A stretch of DNA of 8,493 bases from Bacteroidia bacterium (GTDB lineage: Bacteria > Bacteroidota > Bacteroidia > Bacteroidales > Prolixibacteraceae). The stretch is from contig JANYJT010000008.1 in the NCBI GenBank assembly GCA_025358395.1, positions 1-8,493 of the forward strand, given 5' to 3'. Of this stretch, positions 1 to 6,361 are shown piece after piece. The stretch's first letter is position 1; each line of letters opens with the position of its first letter. The position numbers and the translations under genes were made by a program. The notes under the pieces are model-generated. The model was not told the origin of the DNA, did not search any database, and saw nothing but the letters and a program-made list of their open reading frames with translations.

Positions 1-186
1 GAGCAGGAATTCACCATTTTGATCTTTAACCAGCTTGGGCAGAAAATCCATGAACTGCCGGGAGTGATGATCAACGGGGAGTTCACTCAGGAAATCAACC
101 TCCCAAATACTTCATCAGGGGTCTATACAATCATCTTCCGAAGTAAGGATGGAAATGTGATTAAGAGATTCAATATCAATAAATAG
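1..186 (+). CDS. C-terminal fragment of a secreted protein with a type IX secretion (Por) sorting domain
   Basis: Frame 1 is open from the window edge to a TAG at 184-186, giving the last 61 residues of a longer protein. The fragment has the layout of a Por secretion-system C-terminal sorting domain (type A). A beta strand leads into a FNQLGQ turn (matching the family pattern of hydrophobic strand, N, G), then a short strand pair ending at an SSGVYT motif, and finally a lysine-rich end (KRFNINK). In Bacteroidota such domains direct proteins across the outer membrane through the type IX secretion system and are usually cleaved or linked to surface LPS. The functional part of the protein lies outside the window, so its activity is unknown. 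The gene converges on recQ, with 45 bases between the two stop codons. The domain assignment rests on pattern recognition, not a profile search. Confidence 0.85.
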   Translation, partial: EQEFTILIFNQLGQKIHELPGVMINGEFTQEINLPNTSSGVYTIIFRSKDGNVIKRFNINK

Positions 187-196
187 TGGTAGGTAG

Positions 197-237
197 AATT
201 AGTAAGCTGTCAGCGATTGGCGAACAGCTTACTAATT
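197..237. terminator. Inverted repeat between convergent genes, probable bidirectional terminator
   Basis: Two perfectly complementary 14-base arms, AATTAGTAAGCTGT (197-210) and its complement (224-237), enclose a 13-base loop. The hairpin lies between the stop of the secreted-protein gene and the 3' end of recQ, and the recQ stop codon (232-234) is inside its right arm. Convergent placement suggests it ends transcription from both sides. Neither side has a clear T-run beyond the stem, so it is not a textbook intrinsic terminator. The stem itself is certain; the terminator role is inferred. Confidence 0.6.
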
Positions 238-2418
238 CCCCATTTCAGCCAGAAACTTAATCCTGACTAATCTGATTTCGGTAACTTCATAGTCGTCGCC
301 CAGTTCGGCAATAGCTTCCTCCATGGAATCAGTTTCGGCATCTTCCTTGAAATAGTTGAAGATATCCTCGATCTGGTCTTCGTCCATGATCTCTTCAATG
401 TAGTAGTCAATGTTTATTTTCGTCCCTGAATTTACAATTGCCTCAATTTCAGTTAACAAAGTAACCATGTCCATATCTTTGGAAGCGGCAATCTCATCGA
501 GGGGTAATTTGCGATCGATATTCTGGATGATAAATACCTTATTTTTAGACTTGTTCGCTACAGAGCGTACGACAAAATCCTGGGCGCGCTCTATTCCGTT
601 GTCTTCAACATGCTTTTTAATCAATTCGACGAAAGGTTTGCCGTAGCGTTGTGCTTTGCCTTGTCCAACCCCGATAATGTTTTGCAGTTCGTCCAGTGTA
701 GTGGGATATTGAATAGACATATCGGCCAGCGAGGGGTCCTGAAAGATGACAAATGGAGGCAGATTGTTTTTAACAGCAACTTTCTTTCGCAGATCCTTCA
801 GAATCGAAAAAAGTTCCGGATCACCCGCAGTACCAGCTCCTTGCGGTACTTCATCTGACTCTTCCTCCGCTTCGTAGTCGTGGTTCTTTACAATTGTGAA
901 TGGCTGTGGATTGCTGAGATAGGTTCTTCCTTTGGGACCCATTTTAAGCACGCCATAGTTTTCTATGTCCTTAATCAGGAAGCCTGCGATGATGCATTGC
1001 CGGTAAACGGCATTCCACAATTTGTCCTTGTGGTCGTCGCCTTCGCCAAATATCTCCAGTTGGTTGTGCATGAAGGATTTAACCAGAGCCGTTTCATTTC
1101 CGATAAGAATATTGACGAGGTGCTCACTTTTACATTGTTCCTTGACATCAAGAACGGCTTGCAGCGCAAGTGTGACCATTTCCTTGCCTTCTATCAGTTC
1201 TTTGGGATTCAGGCAGTTGTCGCAATGCTCACAATTTTCTGTGATGTATTTTTCCCCGAAGTAGTGCAGTAGGATGGTCCGCCTACAGAGAGAAGATTCG
1301 GCAAAAGCAACGGTATCCAAAAGCAACTGTTTGCCAATTTCCTGCTCAGCGACAGGTTTTCCCTGCATGAATTTCTCGAGCTTCTGGATATCCTTGTAAC
1401 TATAGAAGGTGATGCAACGACCATCCCCGCCATCGCGGCCAGCCCGGCCGGTCTCCTGGTAGAAGCCCTCCAGAGATTTTGGAATATCGTAGTGAACAAC
1501 AAACCTGACATCCGGTTTGTCGATTCCCATGCCAAAGGCGATAGTAGCTACGATCACATCAACCTCTTCCATCAAAAATTTATCCTGGTTGTTGGAACGG
1601 GTCGTTGAATCCATCCCTGCATGATATGCCAGTGCTTTGATTCCGTTTACCTGAAGCAGTTCGGTGATCTCCTCTACCTTTTTGCGGCTCAGGCAATATA
1701 CAATGGCAGACTTGCCCACGTTGGTCCTGAACAAGCGGATGATCTGATCTTTTGCCTTCAATTTTGGCCGGACCTCATAAAAAAGGTTTGGCCTGTTGAA
1801 GGAAGATTTGAATACATTGGCATTGAGCATTCCCAGGTTCTTCTGAATATCACTCTGTACCTTTGGCGTGGCTGTAGCGGTCAGAGCAATGATTGGAGCC
1901 TGCCCTATTTCATTGACAATAGGCCTGATCCGACGATATTCAGGTCTGAAATCGTGCCCCCACTCAGAGATGCAATGCGCCTCATCAATGGCATAAAAGG
2001 ATATTTTAATGGTTTTCAGAAAGTCAATATTTTCCTGTTTGGTAAGCGATTCGGGTGCGACATAGAGTAGTTTTGTCTGACCTTTGCCGATGTCTTCCTT
2101 TACTTTCTGAATGGCAGATTTAGTCAGGCTGGAGTTGAGAAAATGAGCTATGCCGTCATGAACGCTGAAACTTCTGATTGCATCGACCTGATTTTTCATC
2201 AAAGCAATCAGTGGGGAAATGACAATAGCGGTGCCTTCCTGAAGCAAGGCCGGCAATTGGTAACAAAGGGATTTGCCTCCTCCGGTAGGCATTAAGACGA
2301 AAGTGTCGTGCCCGGCCAGCACGCTTTTTATCACATCTTCCTGCTGGCCTTTAAAGCGGTCAAATCCGAAATATTTTTGTAATTCAGTAGTTAGAGAATT
2401 TTTATCGTCAATAGTCAT
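232..2418 (-). CDS. recQ: ATP-dependent DNA helicase RecQ
   Basis: A 728-residue 3'-5' superfamily 2 DNA helicase for recombination and replication-fork repair in the cytoplasm. Visible helicase motifs are Walker A MPTGGGKS (43-50), DEAH (145-148) followed by the RecQ aromatic-rich loop SEWGHDFRPEYR (151-162), TATAT (180-184), the motif V region around ATIAFGMGIDKPDVR (291-305) and the arginine-finger motif QETGRAGRDG (321-330). The zinc-binding cysteines are C378, C396, C399 and C402, spaced almost exactly as in E. coli RecQ. A winged-helix RQC region follows (about 410-510), then an HRDC domain (about 533-605). The last ~115 residues are acidic and resemble the helix-turn-helix domain found at the end of many Bacteroidota RecQ proteins, which explains the length compared with about 610 residues in E. 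coli. It is transcribed divergently from tatC. All key residues are intact. Confidence 0.98.
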   Translation of the reverse strand: MTIDDKNSLTTELQKYFGFDRFKGQQEDVIKSVLAGHDTFVLMPTGGGKSLCYQLPALLQEGTAIVISPLIALMKNQVDAIRSFSVHDGIAHFLNSSLTKSAIQKVKEDIGKGQTKLLYVAPESLTKQENIDFLKTIKISFYAIDEAHCISEWGHDFRPEYRRIRPIVNEIGQAPIIALTATATPKVQSDIQKNLGMLNANVFKSSFNRPNLFYEVRPKLKAKDQIIRLFRTNVGKSAIVYCLSRKKVEEITELLQVNGIKALAYHAGMDSTTRSNNQDKFLMEEVDVIVATIAFGMGIDKPDVRFVVHYDIPKSLEGFYQETGRAGRDGGDGRCITFYSYKDIQKLEKFMQGKPVAEQEIGKQLLLDTVAFAESSLCRRTILLHYFGEKYITENCEHCDNCLNPKELIEGKEMVTLALQAVLDVKEQCKSEHLVNILIGNETALVKSFMHNQLEIFGEGDDHKDKLWNAVYRQCIIAGFLIKDIENYGVLKMGPKGRTYLSNPQPFTIVKNHDYEAEEESDEVPQGAGTAGDPELFSILKDLRKKVAVKNNLPPFVIFQDPSLADMSIQYPTTLDELQNIIGVGQGKAQRYGKPFVELIKKHVEDNGIERAQDFVVRSVANKSKNKVFIIQNIDRKLPLDEIAASKDMDMVTLLTEIEAIVNSGTKINIDYYIEEIMDEDQIEDIFNYFKEDAETDSMEEAIAELGDDYEVTEIRLVRIKFLAEMGN

Positions 2419-2450
2419 TATACTTTTCTATCCATATTTTATTAAAAACA

Positions 2451-2486
2451 CTAAGTTATAAAATATTGTCCTGCAAACAAGACAAT
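2451..2486 (-). promoter_or_regulatory. Possible recQ promoter with overlapping dyad
   Basis: On the minus strand, TAACTTAG (complement of 2451-2458) differs by one base from the Bacteroidota -7 motif TAnnTTTG, and a TTTG (complement of 2474-2477) lies 15 bases upstream. A short dyad, ATTGTC (2465-2470) and GACAAT (2481-2486) with a 10-base spacer, brackets that upstream TTTG and could bind a regulator. Each part could occur by chance in this A/T-rich gap, so this is a weak call. Confidence 0.25.
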
Positions 2487-2557
2487 TATTTAATTACAAT
2501 AAAATTTAACATTCATATACAATGCGTTTCAAGTACATTCTTGTGGGCAAAGAATTG

Positions 2558-2565
2558 TATATTTG
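2558..2565 (+). promoter_or_regulatory. Candidate tatC promoter, Bacteroidota -7 box
   Basis: TATATTTG matches the TAnnTTTG consensus exactly and sits 35 bases before the tatC start. The surrounding 10-mer GTATATTTGC is repeated exactly ahead of the tRNA-Leu gene. No convincing -33 TTTG occurs at the usual spacing; the nearest TTG (2541-2543) is too close. Confidence 0.55.
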
Positions 2566-2600
2566 CGACAAATTTTGAGTTTAAATCACGCTGATTTTTC

Positions 2601-3467
2601 ATGGCAGAAAAACAAAAAAAATCCATTTTCCAGAAAGGTACTGACGACAGCAGTACGAAGGGAAAAGAAATGTCTTTCCTCCAGCATCTGGAAGAACTGA
2701 GATGGCATTTGGTCCGTTCTTCGGCGGCAGTTGTGTTTTTTGGGGTAATCGTTTTCCTTAACAGACAATTTATCTTTGATGATGTAATTTTGGCTCCCAG
2801 GAGCCCCAATTTTATTACAAACCGCTTTTTTGGCTGGCTGGCTGTCCAATTGAACTCACCAGATCTTGCCATCAACACCAAACCATTCCAGCTGATCAAC
2901 ATTGAGCTGGCCGGTCAGTTTAGTATACATTTGAATCTGGCTATCATTGGCGGCATCATAATTTCCATTCCTTACATTCTTTGGGAATTCTGGCGTTTTG
3001 TTCGTCCGGCTTTGTATGAGAACGAGAGAAAGCATGTGACTGCCGCTGTTTTTTATAGTACTTTTCTTTTCTTGCTGGGAGTCAGTTTTGGTTATTTTCT
3101 GATCGTTCCGTTAACCACCCATTTCTTTGGCAGTTATCAGGTGAGTCAGGAGGTTCTCAATCAAATTAATCTTACATCTTACATCAGCTCCGTTACCACG
3201 ATCGTTTTGGGAAGCGCCATTGTTTTTGAACTTCCCATTGTCATGTATTTTCTCGCGAAGGTGGGTTTGGCCGGAACCTCTTTTTTTAAGGCTTACCGCA
3301 AACACGCCTTTATTGTCCTGCTTTGTCTGGCTGCCATTATCACTCCTCCCGATGCATTTAGTATGTTGCTTGTCACAGGTCCACTGGCGCTTTTGTATGA
3401 GCTAGGTATTCTAATGGCGAGGATGGTTGAGAAGAGAAGAAACGATTCGGATTTGCTGGAAGCATAG
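2601..3467 (+). CDS. tatC: Sec-independent (Tat) protein translocase subunit TatC
   Basis: A 288-residue inner-membrane protein that recognises twin-arginine signal peptides and, with TatA-type subunits, exports folded proteins. The cytoplasmic N-terminus carries FLQHLEELR (26-34), the TatC signature ahead of the first membrane helix. FVRPALYENER (133-143) corresponds to the conserved first cytoplasmic loop, with E142 at the position of E. coli E103, a signal-peptide contact. Hydrophobic segments lie at about 36-53, 110-132, 148-170, 196-219, 236-247 and 252-273, fitting six helices, with ITPPD (247-251) between the last two. The region between helices 1 and 2 (about 55-107) is long, as I would expect for Bacteroidota TatC proteins. 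The ATG at 2601 is chosen because it follows the -7 box at a suitable distance and gives the normal N-terminus. No tatA or tatB is adjacent, so partner genes must lie elsewhere. Confidence 0.96.
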   Translation: MAEKQKKSIFQKGTDDSSTKGKEMSFLQHLEELRWHLVRSSAAVVFFGVIVFLNRQFIFDDVILAPRSPNFITNRFFGWLAVQLNSPDLAINTKPFQLINIELAGQFSIHLNLAIIGGIIISIPYILWEFWRFVRPALYENERKHVTAAVFYSTFLFLLGVSFGYFLIVPLTTHFFGSYQVSQEVLNQINLTSYISSVTTIVLGSAIVFELPIVMYFLAKVGLAGTSFFKAYRKHAFIVLLCLAAIITPPDAFSMLLVTGPLALLYELGILMARMVEKRRNDSDLLEA

Positions 3468-3471
3468 AAGA

Positions 3472-3600
3472 AGTGCCTAAAGTACTTAGAATACTTAGAG
3501 TACTTCAAGTACTTCGCCTCCTTCCATATATGCACTAATATTGGGAGTTCCCAACTTTAAGTACTCCAAGTATTCTAAGTACTCTAAGTACTCAATGATA
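3472..3600. repeat. Two opposed arrays of 9-bp AGTACTTAG-type units forming a long inverted repeat
   Basis: From 3472 the sequence runs in 9-base steps: AGTGCCTAA, AGTACTTAG, AATACTTAG, AGTACTTCA, AGTACTTCG. From 3556 it runs in 9-base steps of the opposite orientation: TTTAAGTAC, TCCAAGTAT, TCTAAGTAC, TCTAAGTAC, TCAATGATA. The 34-base blocks 3481-3514 and 3559-3592 are complementary at 30 of 34 positions. The 44-base centre contains two further palindromes, CATATATG (3525-3532) and TTGGGAGTTCCCAA (3541-3554). The array fills most of the tatC-lptB spacer and begins five bases after the tatC stop. It could form a hairpin in RNA or a cruciform in DNA. There is no terminal T-run to prove a terminator. 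Confidence 0.85.
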
Positions 3601-3626
3601 AATGAACAACTATAGACCATATAGCC

Positions 3627-4400
3627 ATGAAATTAAGAGCGGAAAATATCGTCAAACGTTACCGTAACCGGACTGTTGTAAAGGGTGTTTCAATCGAATT
3701 GCAGCAGGGGGAGATTGTTGGATTGCTTGGACCCAACGGTGCCGGGAAAACGACCTCTTTTTACATGATCGTTGGACTTATTAAAGCCGATGGAGGGAAT
3801 ATCTTTCTGGACGACACGGAGATTACGACTTTCCCAGTGTATAAAAGGGCCAAGCTTGGAATAGGCTATCTGGCTCAGGAGGCTTCCGTTTTCAGACAGA
3901 TGAGCGTGGAAGACAACATAAAGTCCATTCTTGAGATGACAGATTTTTCCAAAGACTACCAACATGAAAAGCTGGAGTCTTTGCTGACGGAATTCGGATT
4001 GCAACAAATACGTAAAAGCCTTGGGATACAGCTATCTGGGGGAGAACGCAGGAGAACAGAGATTGCCAGATGTCTGGCGATCAATCCGGCATTCATTCTG
4101 CTCGATGAACCTTTTGCCGGAGTCGACCCGATTGCAGTGGAGGATATTCAGCAGATTGTATTCAAATTGAAAGATAAGAATATTGGAATTCTGATTACAG
4201 ATCACAATGTTCATGAGACCCTTTCCATCACCGACAGATCATATCTTCTCTACGACGGTCGGATCCTGAATAGTGGTACTGCCGAGGAATTGGCAGCCGA
4301 TGATGAAGTTCGCAGGCTCTATCTGGGGCAGAATTTTGAACTTCGCAAGCCGGTGCGGAAAGGCGCAGAAGAAATTGATGAAGTTAGTGGTAATGCGTAG
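3627..4400 (+). CDS. lptB: LPS export ABC transporter ATP-binding protein LptB
   Basis: A 257-residue cytoplasmic ATPase that, with LptF and LptG, powers extraction of lipopolysaccharide from the inner membrane and its transfer across the periplasm. ABC motifs are complete: Walker [10 protein letters not shown] (35-43), Q-loop glutamine Q84, signature LSGGE (136-140), Walker B ILLDEP (157-162) with catalytic E161, and switch histidine H193 in TDHNV. LptB-specific wording is present, including the Walker A context [16 protein letters not shown], the block [16 protein letters not shown] and the end YLGQNFEL (232-239), which separate it from generic branched-chain amino-acid transporter ATPases. 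About 18 residues, charged and then small (240-257), follow the usual family end. The stop codon lies at the edge of a GAGACGC palindrome, so the extreme C-terminus may reflect repeat insertion. No lptF, lptG, lptC or lptA is adjacent. Confidence 0.95.
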   Translation: MKLRAENIVKRYRNRTVVKGVSIELQQGEIVGLLGPNGAGKTTSFYMIVGLIKADGGNIFLDDTEITTFPVYKRAKLGIGYLAQEASVFRQMSVEDNIKSILEMTDFSKDYQHEKLESLLTEFGLQQIRKSLGIQLSGGERRRTEIARCLAINPAFILLDEPFAGVDPIAVEDIQQIVFKLKDKNIGILITDHNVHETLSITDRSYLLYDGRILNSGTAEELAADDEVRRLYLGQNFELRKPVRKGAEEIDEVSGNA

Positions 4401-4421
4401 AGACGCATAATTATGCGTCTC
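4400..4421. repeat. Perfect 22-bp palindrome, GAGACGC family
   Basis: Positions 4400-4410 (GAGACGCATAA) are perfectly complementary to 4411-4421 (TTATGCGTCTC). The first base is the last base of the lptB TAG stop. Hairpins with GTAGAGACGC or GTAGGGGCGC edges are, from general knowledge, a common type of intergenic repeat in environmental bacterial genomes. As the first structure after lptB it may also help end its transcript. Confidence 0.85.
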
Positions 4422-4444
4422 CGTTTAATTATGCGTCTCCGTTT
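4409..4444. repeat. 18-bp tandem direct duplication
   Basis: AATTATGCGTCTCCGTTT occurs twice back to back (4409-4426 and 4427-4444) without a mismatch, followed by AAATT as the beginning of a third copy. The first copy is the right half of the 22-bp palindrome plus 5 bases, so the duplication appears to have copied one arm of that hairpin. Confidence 0.85.
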
Positions 4445-4530
4445 AAATTCATCTTAATTGATGCCAGTTGATATTTATTAATTGGGCACAAATCGACACT
4501 GTTAAAGATGACTTTATTTTGGTATAAATG

Positions 4531-4553
4531 GAGACGCGTTTCAAACGCGTCTC
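4531..4553. repeat. Second GAGACGC palindrome, 11-bp arms
   Basis: GAGACGCGTTT (4531-4541), a single central C, and AAACGCGTCTC (4543-4553) form a perfect 11-base-pair dyad. It shares the GAGACGC end with the palindrome at 4400-4421 but has a different centre (GTTTCAAAC in place of ATAATTAT). It lies about 50 bases before the tRNA-Leu -7 box. Confidence 0.85.
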
Positions 4554-4604
4554 TACGATGTCATTACAATTATTATTGCAGATAGGCAGAATTAAAATTA
4601 ATCG

Positions 4605-4612
4605 TATATTTG
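4605..4612 (+). promoter_or_regulatory. Candidate tRNA-Leu promoter, Bacteroidota -7 box
   Basis: TATATTTG matches TAnnTTTG exactly and ends 13 bases before the mature tRNA 5' end, which suits a very short leader. It has the same GTATATTTGC context as the tatC box. The nearest upstream ATTG (4575-4578) is farther away than the usual -33 spacing. Confidence 0.6.
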
Positions 4613-4625
4613 CAGCTCGAAAAAT

Positions 4626-4707
4626 GCGGACGTGGCGTAATTGGTAGCCGTGCCAGACTTAGGATCTGGTGCCGAGAGGCGTGGGGGTTCGAGTCCCTTC
4701 GTCCGCA
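4626..4707 (+). tRNA. tRNA-Leu, anticodon UAG
   Basis: An 82-base class II tRNA. The acceptor stem GCGGACG (4626-4632) pairs with CGTCCGC (4700-4706), followed by discriminator A4707. The D-loop contains AATTGGTAG. The anticodon stem CCAGA/TCTGG (4653-4657 and 4665-4669) encloses CTTAGGA, giving anticodon TAG at 4660-4662, which reads CUN leucine codons. A long variable arm GCC-GAGA-GGC marks it as a leucine/serine/tyrosine-type tRNA. The T-loop is TTCGAGT, on a stem with two G-T pairs. CCA is not encoded: CTT follows the discriminator. A -7 box precedes it and a terminator follows, so it is probably a single-gene unit. Confidence 0.97.
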
Positions 4708-4720
4708 CTTGAAAATGAAC

Positions 4721-4759
4721 AACCGCCTCTTCTTTGCCGGAAGCTCTGGCGGTTTTTTT
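4721..4759 (+). terminator. Intrinsic terminator after tRNA-Leu
   Basis: AACCGCC (4721-4727) pairs with GGCGGTT (4748-4754), an inner CTTC/GAAG (4729-4732 and 4740-4743) can extend the stem, and a T-run follows to 4759. This is a standard Rho-independent terminator starting 13 bases after the tRNA. It separates the tRNA transcript from tig. Confidence 0.88.
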
Positions 4760-4863
4760 AAATGTAAGAGGAGCCGATGTTCCTTTTTATGTGAGAGAAT
4801 ACTTTTAATTTTTAAAGAATCAAAATGTTAGCAGATTAAAATGTTAACTAATACAACAATTCA

Positions 4864-6219
4864 ATGCAGATTTCCAGAACAAACACAGATGAGCTGAACG
4901 CCGTTATCAGGTTGTCAATTGAGAAGAGTGATTATGAGGCAACAGTTAATGAGACGCTGAAAGATTACCGTAAAAAGGCGAATATGCCTGGTTTCCGCAA
5001 GGGAATGGTGCCAGCAGGGTTAATCAAAAAAATGTATGGTAAGGCAGTACTGGCTGAGCAGATCAACAAGATGCTAAGCAATGAACTGACAAGATATATC
5101 AACGATGAAAAGCTCCAGATTTTAGGCGAACCTCTTCCCAACGAAACTGAGCAAAAACCAATCGACTTCGATCATGATGATACTTTCGAATTCGTTTTTG
5201 ACATTGGTATTTCACCGGCTATCGACCTGGATTTTCAAAAAACAGGAAAAATGCCCTATTTCGAGATCAATATCGATGATGAGATGATCAACAATCAGGT
5301 TGAAGCATTCCAGAACCGTTTTGGAAGTTATGTGGATGCGGAAATTTCTACTGAAAAGGACAACCTGATTTGCAGTCTCAGGCAACTCGATGAAAATGGG
5401 GTAGTTTTGGAAGGTGGAATTCAGGTGGAAGATGCCCAGGTATCACTTCAAATGGTGGTGGCTAAAAAATCAAAAAAATCTCTCCTGGGACTGAGGGCGG
5501 CTGATTTAGTGAAGGTAAACCTGAAATCAGCCTTCGAAAATGACCACTATCTGAAGCAAGTCCTGAAAATTGATGATGCCCAGGCCGAAACGCTTGTATC
5601 GGATTTTGAATTGGCCGTTTCCAAAGTTAATACCTTCATCCCTGCGGAACTTAACGAAGAGATGTTCAAAAAATCGTTGGGTGGAGTGACCGATATTACA
5701 ACTATTGAAGAATTTAAGGAAAAGATTGCCGAAGATCTGAAAGTAAACCTTAGATATTCATCAGAATACCGCTTTTTGCTCGATACGAAGGAAGCCCTGG
5801 TCAATTTCGTTGGCATGAAGTTGCCTGAAGAGTTTTTGAAAAGATGGTTGGTTTACTCCAACGAAAAAATTACGAAAGAGCAGGTAGAAGAAGAGTTCAG
5901 CCATTTTGTAAAGGATCTGGAGTGGACCCTGATAAAGAATCGTCTTTCCAAAGACAATCAATTGCAGGTCACTGAGGATGATGTAGTTGCGTCTGCCAAA
6001 GAGATGGCGCTTATGCAATTCCGCCAATATGGAATGTTTAGTGTGCCGGATGAGTACCTCGACAATTATGCTAAATCTATCCTTAAGAATGAGGAAGAGC
6101 GTCATCGTCTGATTGAAAAGAAAGCGGAAACGCTGGTTCTTGAATACATCAAAATCAATGCCGGGCTGGAAGTGAAAACGGTTACCCAGAAAGCTTTCGA
6201 CGACCTTTTTGAAAAATAG
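4864..6219 (+). CDS. tig: Trigger factor, ribosome-associated chaperone
   Basis: A 451-residue chaperone that docks at the ribosomal exit tunnel and shields nascent chains. The N-terminal ribosome-binding domain (about 1-115) contains the signature GFRKGMVP (43-50), at the same residue numbers as GFRxGxxP in E. coli trigger factor, followed by a helix rich in K and L. The middle section (about 150-250) sits where the FKBP-type prolyl isomerase domain lies in E. coli. However, I see no recognisable FKBP active-site pattern, so isomerase activity is doubtful. The C-terminal part (about 255-451) is helical and charged, as expected for the chaperone arms. The ATG at 4864 gives the conserved N-terminus; the ATG at 4841 is out of frame. 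The order tig-clpP-clpX is a common bacterial arrangement. No strong promoter was found: TACTTTTA (4800-4807) is one mismatch from the -7 motif. Confidence 0.95.
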   Translation: MQISRTNTDELNAVIRLSIEKSDYEATVNETLKDYRKKANMPGFRKGMVPAGLIKKMYGKAVLAEQINKMLSNELTRYINDEKLQILGEPLPNETEQKPIDFDHDDTFEFVFDIGISPAIDLDFQKTGKMPYFEINIDDEMINNQVEAFQNRFGSYVDAEISTEKDNLICSLRQLDENGVVLEGGIQVEDAQVSLQMVVAKKSKKSLLGLRAADLVKVNLKSAFENDHYLKQVLKIDDAQAETLVSDFELAVSKVNTFIPAELNEEMFKKSLGGVTDITTIEEFKEKIAEDLKVNLRYSSEYRFLLDTKEALVNFVGMKLPEEFLKRWLVYSNEKITKEQVEEEFSHFVKDLEWTLIKNRLSKDNQLQVTEDDVVASAKEMALMQFRQYGMFSVPDEYLDNYAKSILKNEEERHRLIEKKAETLVLEYIKINAGLEVKTVTQKAFDDLFEK

Positions 6220-6256
6220 ACACCTGCTTTCATGATATTATCACACCGATAATTCA

Positions 6257-6283
6257 TTGATCAGGGTATTTTTAGTAACTTTG
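6257..6283 (+). promoter_or_regulatory. Candidate clpP promoter
   Basis: TAACTTTG (6276-6283) matches the Bacteroidota -7 motif TAnnTTTG exactly, and a TTG (6257-6259) lies 16 bases upstream as a possible -33 element. Transcription would start near 6290, giving a leader of about 70 bases. The -7 box overlaps the left arm of the inverted repeat at 6277-6339. Confidence 0.5.
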
Positions 6284-6342
6284 TGGATCGGACCTTTTGC
6301 TTTTTAAAAAGAAGGAAATGGTTCGATTATCACAAAGTTTTT
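6277..6342 (+). terminator. Long imperfect inverted repeat with T-run between tig and clpP
   Basis: AACTTTGTG (6277-6285) is exactly complementary to CACAAAGTT (6331-6339). ATCGGACC (6287-6294) pairs with GGTTCGAT (6320-6327) with one G-T pair. The centre is the perfect palindrome CTTTTTAAAAAG (6300-6311), with an imperfect T-rich/A-rich stretch between. A TTTTT run (6338-6342) closes the right side and TTTT recurs at 6345-6348. In RNA reading through from tig this would fold into a long hairpin followed by U residues, so a tig terminator is plausible. A leader structure or operator for clpP is the alternative. Confidence 0.5.
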
Positions 6343-6361
6343 CATTTTAAATCATTTTGCC

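Larger units (their letters stand above)
4390..4567. repeat. Possible MITE-like element bounded by CGTAGAGACGC inverted ends
   Basis: CGTAGAGACGC at 4396-4406 is exactly complementary to GCGTCTCTACG at 4547-4557. Just outside, GTAATG (4390-4395) is complementary to CATTAC (4562-4567), with a 4-base offset on the right. Each end also forms its own palindrome. Inside, CATCTT (4450-4455) and AAGATG (4505-4510) add a weaker inner pairing. The whole could be a small non-autonomous element or two independent copies of one palindromic repeat. No reading frame of note lies inside. Confidence 0.35.

Noticed and set aside
880..1272. A 130-codon + strand frame opposite recQ
   Set aside because: It is antisense to a fully conserved RecQ zinc/winged-helix region and shows no recognisable domain. 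It is a shadow frame.
3293..3535. A minus-strand frame whose product contains a repeated Lys-Tyr-Ser pattern near its start
   Set aside because: The pattern is the 9-bp DNA repeat read as codons, and the rest lies antisense within tatC. There is no sign of selection for protein.
3472..3600. A CRISPR array as explanation for the regularly repeated spacer
   Set aside because: The units are 9 bases and directly adjacent, without unique spacers, and no cas gene is nearby.
4626..4707. tRNA-Leu as an integration (att) site
   Set aside because: No duplicated tRNA 3' end, integrase or foreign-looking segment is present on either side; the neighbours are core genes.
4610..4831. An open frame of 73 codons on the + strand across the tRNA-Leu gene and its terminator
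   Set aside because: It overlaps a fully formed tRNA and an intrinsic terminator, and its product resembles no known protein. The open frame is incidental.
4822..4846. Direct repeat AAAATGTTA (4822-4830 and 4838-4846) before tig, considered as a regulator site
   Set aside because: It is short and A/T-rich in an A/T-rich leader, so chance is a sufficient explanation.
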